Assembly (NCBI GenBank): GCA_900549745.1
Contig: URPJ01000007.1
Coordinates: forward strand, 27,263-91,262
Origin: an uncultured Collinsella sp.
GTDB taxonomy: Bacteria > Actinomycetota > Coriobacteriia > Coriobacteriales > Coriobacteriaceae
Direction: 5' to 3'
Length of the DNA stretch: 64,000 nucleotides
Positions 8,410-17,186 of this stretch are shown here, piece after piece. The translations under genes were made by a program, and so were the position numbers. Numbering within the stretch: the first letter of the stretch is position 1; every line of letters begins with the position of its first letter. Below the pieces are notes generated by a model, which saw nothing but the letters and a program-made list of their open reading frames with translations, made no database searches and had not been told where the DNA came from.

Positions 8410-11247
8410 CTATAGCGAAACGGATCCGTTTTTCTTGATGCGGGCGAGTATGTTTTTGAGCTTGTTAAAGTCGAGCGGTTTGGACAGATGGGCGTTCATG
8501 CCGGCGTCGTGTGCCGCCTTGGCGTCCTCGGCAAAGGCATTGGCGGTGAGCGCGATGATGGGGATATCGGCTGCATCGACCTTCTCGCTCAGACGAATCG
8601 CGCGGGTTGCCTCGTAGCCGTCCATGTCCGGCATCATAATGTCCATCAGGATCGCATCGAAGCTGCCGGCGGGATGCGACAGGTACAGATCGACGACCTC
8701 GTTGCCGTTGGCGGCGCGGGTGACCACGACGCCCTCGGATTCTAGCAGCGCCTGGGCAATCTCGGCATTCAATTCGTTATCCTCGGCGAGCAGCACGTTC
8801 ATGTTGGCGAGCGAGCAGTCGAGCGCCCTCTCGACCGTATTCGCCCGCGCCCGGGGGTTCTTGTCGATATCGAGCGGAATTTCCACGTAGAACGTGGTGC
8901 CCACATGGAGTTCGCTGGTGACTTCGATGGTGCCGCCCATCAGTTCAATAAGCGACTTGACGATTGGCATGCCCATGCCGGTTCCTTGGAACTTGCTGCG
9001 CGCATCGTCACCTTCTTGGGCAAACGGCTCATAGATATGCTTTAAAAACTCGGGAGCCATGCCAATGCCGGTATCCGAAACGCTAAAGCAAAAGAGCGCG
9101 CGCCCGTTATCGAGTGGCTTGGTCTGTGAACTAAAGGTGACGGAGCCGCCGTGCTTGTTGTACTTAATGCTGTTGTCTAACAGGTTGATCATGACCTGTC
9201 GGATATGGGTGGGACTGCCGATTACGTATGGCCCCGTGGCGTACGGCAGACTATTGTCCTGCATTGTGATGCCGTTACTGGACGCGCGGAGCTTGCACAG
9301 CACCAGCGTATCATCACAAAGCTCTTTGAGGTTAAAAGGCGCATGTTCCAGTGTTAGCTTGCGGTCTTCGATTTTTCCCATCTCGAGGATGTCGTTGATC
9401 AGCGAGAGCAGGTGATTGGCGGCAACGCGCGCCTTGGCACGGCTCTCGCGGGCGACTTGCATATCGCCTTCCTTCAATTCTTCAATTTCGATAAGGCCCA
9501 GGATACCGTTGAGCGGCGTACGGATGTCGTGGCTCATGCGCGTGAGGAATGCCGTCTTAGCGGCGTTGGCAGCATCGGCTTTTTTGCGCTCGGTTCGAGC
9601 GCGCACGAGCGCCCAGATGAGCAGGACGATGCCGACCGACAACATACCGATGAGGGTAGCTGCAATGGCGGTGCGGTTGCGATAAAGGAATTGAAGCGTG
9701 TTGGATTCCTGGGCCGTGTACGACGTGGAGGAGTAATTACTTGCGGAGAGCGATTCTCCGGCATTGATGATGCCCTTGTTGATGATTCCCAGCAGTTCGG
9801 GCTTGCCGCGCGACATCCAGCACGCGAGGTCACAGGTGTCAGGGAGCTCGACCGTCTCGCAGTCCTCGAGATCATAACGGTCACCGATGGTTTTTACGCG
9901 TGAACTGGGAGCGACGATGCAGTGCGCCGTTCCCTTCCTGAGGGCGTCGAACGCTTCATCGTCGGATTGGTATTCGGTCACGGTCGCTGTGGGGAACAGA
10001 CTTTCAAGTACATTTCGGTTGATAATCGATGATTTGGTGCAGGCGATGTTCTGAAGGTCTTTGTTCAGGTTGCTTCCGGTGTGGATGGCGGTGAGGGATA
10101 TAGTCCCCAACGATACCGACTGCACAACGCCCGATTGCTCGGCAAACCAGTAATCTCGGTATATTGGCAGCGCAACGTCTATGCTTCCCTTTGACAGGGC
10201 CTTCGACATCATCTTGTAGCTATCAAAGGCGACGGTTTTGACCGTAATGCCAAATTGATCGTGCAGCGTCGTTGCAAGCGATGCGAGCGAGCCTTCCATT
10301 TCGCCGTCTTCGTCTTCGTTGCAGTAGGGGAGTTTGCCCGTAATGTAGCCGAGCGTGATGGTGTTGCCATTTGCTTTGAGCCAGGAGCGTTCGGGGCTGT
10401 TGAGCGATGATGAACCGCTGTTTTGGGTCGAGTAGTTAGATTTGACTTCGTCGTTATAGCGTGGGTTGACGCGGGCGATTGCCGTCATGGCAGCATTGAT
10501 GTCGTTCATCAGGTCGGAACGACTTTTGGGGACGGCAAGGTAGTAGTCGCTTGAACCAACGTAGAACATGGGCGACGCCTCGGGCGACGAAATGGTGTCG
10601 TTCATGATTGCGGCATCGACTTCGTCGTCTGCGAGCGCGTTAAAGAGATCGGATCCTCCGTCATACTCCCTGTATGCGCAGGCGATTCCTTCGTTGGCGA
10701 GCCATTGCTGGCCAACGAAGGTTTGCATAACGCCGGGGTTGCAGCCGATAGTGAGACCCTGGAGTGCTTGAGGGTCACCCTTTGCGAGGTCGTCGCGATC
10801 GGGCTTGGCGTAGATGTAGTAGCGCTCGGTGCCCTCGGGGTTCGAGGAAAAGAGCAGCTTTTGGGCGCGTTCCTCGGAGTAGGAGATGTTGGGCATGAGG
10901 TCGATTTCGCCTGCCTCGAGCATGTCCATAAGCTCGGTGAAGGTGCCGGAGACGTATTCGTACCGCCAGCCGGGCGTGTAGTACGACAGGGTCTGGAGGT
11001 ACTCGTAGCCCCATCCCGAGAGGCGCTCGCCGGGGGTGCCGTCCTGGAAGCCCTCGTTGTTGACGAGCCAGCCGACGCGGACCGTCTTGACCTGTTGAAC
11101 GGTGTTGGCGGCATAGACGGGGGCGGGCGCGGCGGCGCTCAGCACGGTAAGCGCGACAAGCACGATGACCAAGGCGCGAGATATAACTAGACGAAGGGCG
11201 ACGGTAGCTCTCACGTGCAATCCTAACGAATCGAGACAATACCGCAT
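8410..11247 (-). CDS. Hybrid histidine kinase with two fused solute-binding domains (EvgS/BvgS-like)
   Basis: The 945-residue protein begins with a signal segment (about 15-47) and two tandem family-3 solute-binding domains outside the membrane (about 55-270 and 292-510). One TM helix (527-548) follows, then HisKA with His573 (MSHDIRTPLNG), HATPase_c, and a receiver with Asp869 (ILMDIMMPDMDG). This is the Venus-flytrap sensor layout of EvgS and BvgS, but without HPt. A GTG at 11214 preceded by AGGA is an equally good start, giving 934 residues. Its cytoplasmic half resembles the 730-residue kinase nearby, whose binding protein is a separate gene. Confidence 0.93.
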   Translation of the reverse strand: MRYCLDSLGLHVRATVALRLVISRALVIVLVALTVLSAAAPAPVYAANTVQQVKTVRVGWLVNNEGFQDGTPGERLSGWGYEYLQTLSYYTPGWRYEYVSGTFTELMDMLEAGEIDLMPNISYSEERAQKLLFSSNPEGTERYYIYAKPDRDDLAKGDPQALQGLTIGCNPGVMQTFVGQQWLANEGIACAYREYDGGSDLFNALADDEVDAAIMNDTISSPEASPMFYVGSSDYYLAVPKSRSDLMNDINAAMTAIARVNPRYNDEVKSNYSTQNSGSSSLNSPERSWLKANGNTITLGYITGKLPYCNEDEDGEMEGSLASLATTLHDQFGITVKTVAFDSYKMMSKALSKGSIDVALPIYRDYWFAEQSGVVQSVSLGTISLTAIHTGSNLNKDLQNIACTKSSIINRNVLESLFPTATVTEYQSDDEAFDALRKGTAHCIVAPSSRVKTIGDRYDLEDCETVELPDTCDLACWMSRGKPELLGIINKGIINAGESLSASNYSSTSYTAQESNTLQFLYRNRTAIAATLIGMLSVGIVLLIWALVRARTERKKADAANAAKTAFLTRMSHDIRTPLNGILGLIEIEELKEGDMQVARESRAKARVAANHLLSLINDILEMGKIEDRKLTLEHAPFNLKELCDDTLVLCKLRASSNGITMQDNSLPYATGPYVIGSPTHIRQVMINLLDNSIKYNKHGGSVTFSSQTKPLDNGRALFCFSVSDTGIGMAPEFLKHIYEPFAQEGDDARSKFQGTGMGMPIVKSLIELMGGTIEVTSELHVGTTFYVEIPLDIDKNPRARANTVERALDCSLANMNVLLAEDNELNAEIAQALLESEGVVVTRAANGNEVVDLYLSHPAGSFDAILMDIMMPDMDGYEATRAIRLSEKVDAADIPIIALTANAFAEDAKAAHDAGMNAHLSKPLDFNKLKNILARIKKNGSVSL

Positions 11248-11301
11248 AAGGATACCAGCTCAGCCTGCCTAGCCGGCGGCTGCACCGCTAAACGCTCCCG
11301 C

Positions 11302-11359
11302 CCGGCAGTTGGGGACAGCCCCTTTCTGCCGGCACAAAAGGAACGTCCCTAACTGCCGG
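11302..11359. repeat. GGGAC-core composite palindrome
   Basis: Arms 11302-11316 and 11345-11359 pair at 14 of 15 positions. The 28-nt loop carries the ACAGCCCC motif seen in class 1 palindromes and the GGAACGTCC motif seen in class 2. It ends 6 bp before the -10 box of the next gene. Confidence 0.7.
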
Positions 11360-11365
11360 TTGTGG

Positions 11366-11371
11366 GACAAT
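11366..11371 (+). promoter_or_regulatory. -10 box of the K+ channel gene
   Basis: GACAAT lies 41 bp before the ATG. The -35 position falls inside the palindrome at 11302-11359. Confidence 0.4.
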
Positions 11372-11412
11372 ACCGAGCAAACGTGATTGGACGTCTGGGA
11401 AAAGGGGTCGCG

Positions 11413-11838
11413 ATGAACAAGTTGAGGACGCTTGCCGATGTGTTGCGACAGGCTGGCTTTGCGCGCATCACGGGCCTGTTTCTTATCTTCTATCTGCTTT
11501 GCTCGACGGCTGTCTGGCTGTCCGAGCCCACGACCCTTACGTTTGGCGATGGCCTCTGGTTTAGCTTTGAGACCGTCTCGACCATCGGCTTTGGCGATAT
11601 CCCGGCCGAAACGCCGGTCGCCCGTGCTATTACCGTCGTCCTGAGCGTCATCAGCATCTTCTACATTGCCATGCTCACGGGTGTGGCGGTGAACTACTGC
11701 AATACGCTCATCAAGCTGCGCCAAAAGGACACCATGGCGCGCTTTATGGACGATCTGGAGCATTTGGAAGAGCTCGATCGTGACGAGCTCGCCGACCTGT
11801 CGCGCCGTGTGCGCGAATATCGCCGACGCCAACGCTAG
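11413..11838 (+). CDS. Two-TM potassium channel protein
   Basis: This 141-residue membrane protein has two helices (about 21-39 and 73-97) around a re-entrant pore loop. The selectivity filter TIGFGD is at 57-62. That is the Ion_trans_2 pattern of KcsA-like bacterial K+ channels, with the common Y-to-F change. A charged helical tail of about 40 residues (FMDDLEHLEELDRDELADLS) may be a coiled-coil tetramerisation region. There is no RCK nucleotide-binding domain, so gating is not evident. The ATG at 11413 is preferred over an upstream start because GGGG precedes it. Confidence 0.88.
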   Translation: MNKLRTLADVLRQAGFARITGLFLIFYLLCSTAVWLSEPTTLTFGDGLWFSFETVSTIGFGDIPAETPVARAITVVLSVISIFYIAMLTGVAVNYCNTLIKLRQKDTMARFMDDLEHLEELDRDELADLSRRVREYRRRQR

Positions 11839-11874
11839 AACGGGCGCCGCGCGTCACGACGAGGGGGACTGAAT

Positions 11875-12408
11875 ATGAATATCACGGTATACCTGGGCGC
11901 CAGCGTCGGCAATGACCCGGCGTTTCTGCCTGCGGTGCAAGAGCTGGGCAACTGGATTGGCTCCAACGGGCACGCGCTGGTATACGGCGGGTCCAAATCG
12001 GGCCTGATGGGCGCGCTCGCCGATAGCGTACTCGAGGCAGGTGGACACGTGACGGGTGTTGAGCCGAGCTTTTTTATAGAGGCCGAGTTTCAGCACGACG
12101 GCATCGATGACCTCATCGCGACGAGCGATATGGCCGAGCGCAAGGCCAAGATGATTGAGCTCGGCGATGCGTTCATCGCCTTTCCCGGTGGGACGGGCAC
12201 GCTCGAGGAGATTGCCGAGGTCATGTCCGCGGTGTCGTTGGGGCACCTGAGTGCTCCGTGCATCCTGTATAACCTTGACGGTTACTACAACGACCTCAAG
12301 GCGCTGCTCGGGCACATGATTGATAAGGGGCTTTCGAGCCCGAGGCGCCAGCAAGGCATCTACTTTGCCGACGATTTGCGCGAGATTGTCTCGATTATCA
12401 ACGGATAA
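11875..12408 (+). CDS. LOG-family nucleotide phosphoribohydrolase-like protein (TIGR00730)
   Basis: This 177-residue Rossmann-like protein has the LOG hallmarks: GGSKSGLMG (38-46), MAERKAKM (86-93) and PGGTGTLEE (104-112). Members hydrolyse nucleoside 5'-monophosphates to free base and ribose 5-phosphate. In plants and some bacteria this releases cytokinins. The Arg and Glu of the two catalytic motifs are present, so it should be active on AMP-like substrates. It sits 36 bp after the K+ channel gene on the same strand and may be cotranscribed. Confidence 0.9.
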   Translation: MNITVYLGASVGNDPAFLPAVQELGNWIGSNGHALVYGGSKSGLMGALADSVLEAGGHVTGVEPSFFIEAEFQHDGIDDLIATSDMAERKAKMIELGDAFIAFPGGTGTLEEIAEVMSAVSLGHLSAPCILYNLDGYYNDLKALLGHMIDKGLSSPRRQQGIYFADDLREIVSIING

Positions 12409-12488
12409 GTCTTGAGCCTGCCCCACTATGACTCCCAATGGTGCCGTTTGTGGCGCAGATGGTTGGCTTGTCTGGGCAACGCTCGCTC

Positions 12489-12494
12489 TACAAT
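12489..12494 (+). promoter_or_regulatory. -10 box of the ClC gene
   Basis: TACAAT lies 39 bp before the ATG. A TTGTCT at 12468 is a possible -35 with short spacing. Confidence 0.45.
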
Positions 12495-12533
12495 AAAACG
12501 TAACTATGTCGACTTTGACCGCGGGAGGACCCG

Positions 12534-13838
12534 ATGGACAACCTTGCCAAACCCACAAACCGCGCGCTGTTTTTAGTTAGCGTTGCCGTGACCGGTGCGT
12601 TCGCAGGTGCCGCGGTCTGGCTGTTCTTTTTTGCGATGGAGCACGGTATCGACTATCTGTGGACCGAGATCCCCCACATGCTGGGCGCGGCGTCGCCCGA
12701 ACTCGCCAGCGGCCCGTTCGGTTTTCTGACGTATCCGTTTTTCGTCTGCCTGCTGGGCGGCCTGCTGATCGGCCTGTACGAAAATCTTACGGGCACCAAG
12801 ACCGACGACCTCAACCAGGTGATGGCTAAGGTTAAGCAAGACGGGCGCTACCCGTACGACAACCTGGGCAAACTTTCGCTCGCGGCATTGCTGCCGCTGC
12901 TGTTTGGCGGAAGTATTGGACCGGAGGCCGGCCTGACTGGCGTTATCGCGGGTCTGTGCAGCTGGGTCGGCGACCGCATGCGCCGCTTTGGCGCCGAGTT
13001 CAGGGAGCTCACGCTGTTGGGCACCCAGGCCGCGCTGACGGCGCTCTTTACCGCGCCCGTCTTTGGCTTTGTGGCGCCGCTCGCCGGTAGCGCCGACGGC
13101 CAGGGCGAAGACGCCGATGATGGGTCCGCGTCCGGCGAGATCACCATCAAGCTGCCCAAGGCGCAAAAGACGGTGGTCTACGGCATTGCGATTGCCGGCG
13201 GTCTGGGTGCCTACCTGCTGCTTGGCCAGCTTGTGGGCGGCGGCATGGGCATGCCCAGGTTCGAGTCCGCCGAGGTGGGCAACCTGGAACTTACCTGGCT
13301 CATTCCGCTGGCGTTGGTTGGCACCGTTTGCGGCTGGCTGTACTTTGTCTCCGAGCACGCAAGCGAGGCACTGTCCCATGCAATAGGGGAGCGCCCTGTC
13401 GTCAAGGCTATGCTGGCCGGTCTGGCGCTCGCCATCTGCGGCACGGTCCTGCCCTACACCATGTTTGCCGGCGAGACCCAGGCCGATGTACTTATGGAGA
13501 CCTACCTCACCATTCCCGCCGGCGTGCTTATCGCGACCGGTCTTGTCAAGGCCATGCTGACGCCCGCCCTCATCAACCTTGGTTGGCGCGGCGGCCACTT
13601 CTTCCCGGTTATCTTCTCGGGCGTAAGCCTGGGCTATGGCCTGGCCATCCTCACCGGCGCAGATCCGGTCTTTTGCGTCGCCGTCTGCACGGCATCGACG
13701 ATGGGTGCGGTCATGCGCCAGCCTGTCATGGTTGTGGGCCTGCTGCTTATGTGCTTTCCGCTCAAGGGCATCGTCTGCATGATTATCGCCGCCGTTATCG
13801 CCGCTGGCATTCCGCTGCCCAAGCCGCTGCGCAAGTAG
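12534..13838 (+). CDS. ClC-family chloride channel or H+/Cl- antiporter
   Basis: The 434-residue polytopic membrane protein has about ten to twelve hydrophobic segments. The ClC signature GGSIGPEAG lies near residues 124-132, supplying the GxGPE gating-glutamate motif. A charged insertion rich in Asp and Glu near 190-205 separates the halves, and the C-terminus ends at the membrane without CBS domains. GGGAGG precedes the ATG and a TACAAT box precedes the gene. Likely roles are anion homeostasis or acid resistance. Transporter and channel activity cannot be told apart here. Confidence 0.9.
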   Translation: MDNLAKPTNRALFLVSVAVTGAFAGAAVWLFFFAMEHGIDYLWTEIPHMLGAASPELASGPFGFLTYPFFVCLLGGLLIGLYENLTGTKTDDLNQVMAKVKQDGRYPYDNLGKLSLAALLPLLFGGSIGPEAGLTGVIAGLCSWVGDRMRRFGAEFRELTLLGTQAALTALFTAPVFGFVAPLAGSADGQGEDADDGSASGEITIKLPKAQKTVVYGIAIAGGLGAYLLLGQLVGGGMGMPRFESAEVGNLELTWLIPLALVGTVCGWLYFVSEHASEALSHAIGERPVVKAMLAGLALAICGTVLPYTMFAGETQADVLMETYLTIPAGVLIATGLVKAMLTPALINLGWRGGHFFPVIFSGVSLGYGLAILTGADPVFCVAVCTASTMGAVMRQPVMVVGLLLMCFPLKGIVCMIIAAVIAAGIPLPKPLRK

Positions 13839-13932
13839 CACGGTAGCGCGCAGTCAGTACAAACATCTCAAGTCCGGTGCGGGCGCTGTGTCACGGATTT
13901 GCGGGTGGACTGGATTTCGTTCGGTATCGGCG

Positions 13933-14808
13933 CTACTTCCAAATTGCAAGCGCGGCGGTGCCCAGTACGATGAGGGCGAGACCGATGGCGCTGCGGCGGG
14001 AGAGTTTTTCGTTGAATGCCAGGCGCGCAAATAGCACCGATACGACAATCGATAGTTTGTCGATCTGCACCACGACACTCACCTGGCCTGCAGCGATGGC
14101 ATAGTAATAGAGCAGCCACGATGCTCCAGTCGCGATGCCCGATGTTGCGAGAAATGTGAGTTCGCGCCGGTCAACGTGCGCGACCTGCTCCAGTTTTCCC
14201 TTGGCTGCCACGATTGCCCATGCCATAACCAGTACCACGCAGGTGCGGATTGCCGTGGCCAGGTTTGACTCGACGCCTTCGATGCCGATCTTGGCGAGGA
14301 CGGAGGTGAGTGCCGCGAACACGGCGGCGCCGAGGGCGTAAGCGAGCCAGGTTCGGTCTTGCTGCTGCTCGGGTTCGGCGGACTGCTTCTTCTCGATCAT
14401 TAAAAACGTGCCGAGGGTGATGGCAGCGGTTCCCACGAGCTTAACCGCAAGGTTGCTCGTCTCGTCAAAAAGCGCGATGGCGACCAGCGCGGCGAGCACG
14501 GTGCTCATCTTGTCGACCGGTACGACCTTATTGACATTTCCGATGCTCAACGCCTTAAAGTAACAGATCCACGAAGCACCGGTAGCGAGTCCCGAGAGGA
14601 CGAGAAAGAGCCAGGATCTGGGTTCGATGCTGCCAATGGTTCCAATGGATCCAGAAATGCCCGCCATTGCCCAGGCGAAAACGAGCACCACGCAGGTGCG
14701 AATGGCCGTCGCGACATCGGAGTCGGTCTGCTTGATGCCGCATTTGGCCAAGATGGATGTGATGCCGGCAAAGAATGCTGACGCAAATGCTGCGACAACC
14801 CACGACAC
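13933..14808 (-). CDS. EamA/DMT-family transporter with strong internal duplication
   Basis: This 291-residue permease has ten predicted helices in two EamA repeats. The halves are still unusually alike: ATAIRTCVVLVFAWAM near residue 33 recurs as ATAIRTCVVLVMAWAI near 184, and LATGASW recurs as IATGASW. It starts at a GTG (14808) with AAGGAGG ten bases upstream. DMT permeases export amino acids, sugars or drugs; the substrate here is unknown. It is convergent with the ClC gene, and no clear terminator was found in the 94-bp gap. Confidence 0.88.
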   Translation of the reverse strand: MSWVVAAFASAFFAGITSILAKCGIKQTDSDVATAIRTCVVLVFAWAMAGISGSIGTIGSIEPRSWLFLVLSGLATGASWICYFKALSIGNVNKVVPVDKMSTVLAALVAIALFDETSNLAVKLVGTAAITLGTFLMIEKKQSAEPEQQQDRTWLAYALGAAVFAALTSVLAKIGIEGVESNLATAIRTCVVLVMAWAIVAAKGKLEQVAHVDRRELTFLATSGIATGASWLLYYYAIAAGQVSVVVQIDKLSIVVSVLFARLAFNEKLSRRSAIGLALIVLGTAALAIWK

Positions 14809-15079
14809 GGGTGCGGTGCCTCCTTGGATAATGGGTTTATCCTGCGAGTTTTATGGACATGAGGATACCGCCCCACCATGAAGGTTTGATATGGCCGCGG
14901 CGAGACGGGGGTTATGTTCCGGGGAGCCATTTGGTGAAGGCTCGAATTGTCGATATGCTGTCGACTTCTCTTTGGTTTCCAAGATCTAAACGGCATGCTT
15001 CGAAGGGCGGCGGCGTTGTTGTTGCTTCGTCTTATCTAGTAAATGAGGTGGCGTGCAGCCCAAGCCCTTTGGCTGTCGA
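14809..15079. other. Intergenic stretch, no gene seen
   Basis: This 271-bp gap between two minus-strand genes holds the EamA ribosome site (AAGGAGG) and a loose inverted repeat (TTTATCC near 14840 against GGATACC near 14864). No convincing small gene or terminator was found. Confidence 0.4.
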
Positions 15080-15778
15080 TTACAGGTCGCGTGCCCGATA
15101 GACCTTGGTGCTGACTGCGCAGCTGATTGCACATAGCGCGAGGGTAAGTGCGGCGATGCCTGCACACAGACAGCCCAGAACGGCGGGATCGGGATTCGCT
15201 CCGGCAATCGACATGAGCCAGTTGCTGATGGGGTTGGAGGAGCTCAGCGTGGCCATGGCAAGGCATCCGAGCATGGCAAACAGACCAACGGATAGGCGCA
15301 GCGCTTCCATGTGTCCAAAGCGAAAGAACAGCGGCTGCGCCAAAAACACCATCATGAGGGAGATGAGCATTGATGCTGCTGAGGCTATTGCAATCTCAAA
15401 GACAATCTGTCCCGTCAACGGGATACCCGCGCTGTTGAAGAGCGGGAAGGAGACGATGCTCAGAAGCGCGGCGGCGCACGCCGTGACAGCCGAGAAGACA
15501 ATGATGCTCAGGTAGCGTGCGCAGATGATGTCTTTACGCGAGAGAGACAGCGTTGCGCGATAGCGCTCCCAACCGTTTTGATTGTCGAAGCCGGCCAGCG
15601 AGCTCATGACCATGATGGGTGACATGGCACTGACCGCGCAGGCGCCAGCGCTCATGCCGGAATCGCCGTCCGATGCGTTGGCAAGGGTCAGCACGACGAA
15701 TATGAACAGGCCGACGCCCGCGATGCTCGGGACGAGCGTGCGAACGATAGCGAGCTCGGACATAAAGGCGCGTTTCAT
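15080..15778 (-). CDS. ABC-2 type transporter permease
   Basis: This 232-residue membrane protein has six hydrophobic segments and no ATP-binding motifs. It looks like the compact ABC-2 permeases paired with GntR-regulated ATPases. It contains the GWERYRATLSLSRKDIICARY cytoplasmic segment after TM2 that is common in this group. Its start overlaps the stop of the ATPase gene by four bases (ATGA), so it should form a complex with that ATPase. Substrate unknown; peptide antibiotic or lipid export is common for this arrangement. Confidence 0.88.
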   Translation of the reverse strand: MKRAFMSELAIVRTLVPSIAGVGLFIFVVLTLANASDGDSGMSAGACAVSAMSPIMVMSSLAGFDNQNGWERYRATLSLSRKDIICARYLSIIVFSAVTACAAALLSIVSFPLFNSAGIPLTGQIVFEIAIASAASMLISLMMVFLAQPLFFRFGHMEALRLSVGLFAMLGCLAMATLSSSNPISNWLMSIAGANPDPAVLGCLCAGIAALTLALCAISCAVSTKVYRARDL

Positions 15779-16656
15779 TTCGAAGCCCCTTTCAGCATGA
15801 GGCGCAGATAGTCGTCAATGGTTGCCCGATCGCAGGGAATCTCGGGGAAGGCCTCGAGCGTTTCGCGACGGTTGGGCACGAGCACGTCCACGCTATAGGC
15901 GTGGTGGGCGGCACGGGCACCTTCGACGCAAGCCATAAGCTCGGCGGCCTGTGCTTGGGTGCAGTGGGCGATGCCGGCGCGGTCGGTAATGTCCTCGCGC
16001 GGCAGATCAAACACAATCGAACCGTTATCGATGCAGATGATGCGGTCGGCGGCACGATCGAGGTCGGACGTAATGTGGCTCGAGAGCAGCACGCTGTGCT
16101 GGCCGTCGGCGACAAAGGCAAGCAGCTCATCGAGCAGCTCCTCGCGTGCCATGGGATCGAGGCCCGCGGTGGCTTCGTCCAAAACGAGCAGCTTGGCATT
16201 GTGGCTGAGTGCACAGGCAAGCTGCAGTTTCATGCCCATGCCGCGGGAGAGGTCCTTGACCTTTGTCTTGGGATCGAGGCCAAATCGGTTGATGAATCCG
16301 GCGAACGTTTCGCGGTCCCATGTGGGGTACGTCGGGCCTACGAGCGACTCGATCTGGCCCACCCTGAGCGTGGAGGGGAAGGGGCACGTGTCCAGGACAA
16401 GACCGACGCGGGAGCGTAGATGGCGTTGCGATTCATCGGGCGCGTCGGCGCCACAGCGCTGCCCAAACAGGTGCACCTCGCCGGCATCGAGCTTTATAAG
16501 CCCGAGCGCGGCGCGAATGGTCGTTGTCTTGCCGGCGCCGTTTGCGCCTACAAAGCCAACGATCTGGCCGGGCTCCACAGCGAGCGTGACGTCGCGTAGT
16601 GAAAAGCGGTCGCTCACACGGCGTGAGATGCCTTTGAGTTCTAAAAGGTTTTGCAT
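15775..16656 (-). CDS. ABC transporter ATP-binding protein
   Basis: This 293-residue ATPase has Walker A GANGAGKTT (about 37-45), signature LSRGMGMKLQLACAL, Walker B LLVLDEATAGLDP and the switch His in SSHI. The C-terminal 70 residues after the nucleotide domain are typical of YtrB/BcrA-like export ATPases. It is the middle gene of a GntR-ATPase-permease operon, 23 bp after the regulator. The likely partner is the downstream permease, forming an exporter controlled by the GntR protein. Confidence 0.93.
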   Translation of the reverse strand: MQNLLELKGISRRVSDRFSLRDVTLAVEPGQIVGFVGANGAGKTTTIRAALGLIKLDAGEVHLFGQRCGADAPDESQRHLRSRVGLVLDTCPFPSTLRVGQIESLVGPTYPTWDRETFAGFINRFGLDPKTKVKDLSRGMGMKLQLACALSHNAKLLVLDEATAGLDPMAREELLDELLAFVADGQHSVLLSSHITSDLDRAADRIICIDNGSIVFDLPREDITDRAGIAHCTQAQAAELMACVEGARAAHHAYSVDVLVPNRRETLEAFPEIPCDRATIDDYLRLMLKGASK

Positions 16657-16679
16657 GGTATAGCCTTTCTTTCAGATGG

Positions 16680-17060
16680 CTACTGCATGGTTTCGGGGGC
16701 TACCAGGTCGAGCATCTCGTGCAGTTTGTCGCGCGTGACGCCCAGGGTTTCGGCTTGGCTCGCCGCTTTCGCAAGTAGCTCTTCGATATGGCAGAGCTGG
16801 TTTTCGCGCAAGAGTTCCTGGTTGCCCTCGGCGACAAAGCAGCCCTTGCCCTGCACGGTGCAGATAAACCCGAGTTGCTCTAGGTCGGCGTAGGCGCGCT
16901 TGGTGGTGATGACGCTCACGCCCAGGTCGCTCGCGAGTGCACGGATGCTGGGGAGTTTGGCTCCCGCAGCGAGCGTGCCCGATAAGATCTGAGCTTTGAC
17001 CTGCGAGGTTATCTGCTCGTAGATGGGCTTATCGCTCGAATTGGATAGGATGATGTCCAC
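16680..17060 (-). CDS. GntR-family (YtrA subfamily) transcriptional regulator
   Basis: The 126-residue protein has an N-terminal winged helix (residues 10-75: YEQITSQVKAQILSG, LPSIRALASDLGVSVITTKRAY) and a short helical tail. This matches the YtrA subfamily, which represses its own ABC exporter operon. The order regulator, ATPase, permease is the classic YtrA layout. A palindromic operator candidate lies 28-61 bp upstream of its start. Derepression by cell-wall-active compounds is known for YtrA relatives, but the inducer here is not known. Confidence 0.92.
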   Translation of the reverse strand: MDIILSNSSDKPIYEQITSQVKAQILSGTLAAGAKLPSIRALASDLGVSVITTKRAYADLEQLGFICTVQGKGCFVAEGNQELLRENQLCHIEELLAKAASQAETLGVTRDKLHEMLDLVAPETMQ

Positions 17061-17087
17061 AGCGGCTCCTTAGCTGTTGGGCTACAC

Positions 17088-17121
17088 GTGTATATAACCG
17101 GTAAGCACAGTATATATACAC
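17088..17121. promoter_or_regulatory. Candidate GntR operator
   Basis: GTGTATATA (17088-17096) is the inverted complement of TATATACAC (17113-17121), with a further GTATATATAC palindrome at 17110-17119. YtrA-type regulators bind such GT-AT-AC inverted repeats. It sits directly upstream of the GntR-ABC operon. Confidence 0.6.
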
Positions 17122-17186
17122 TATGCACAGTTATGCAAGAGCTAAATGTGGAATAGACCATCGGCGCCGCGCTTGCTCCAAAACAA

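Noticed and set aside
14853..15101. 82-residue small gene in the gap before the ABC permease
   Set aside because: No ribosome site, and it overlaps the permease end in antisense.
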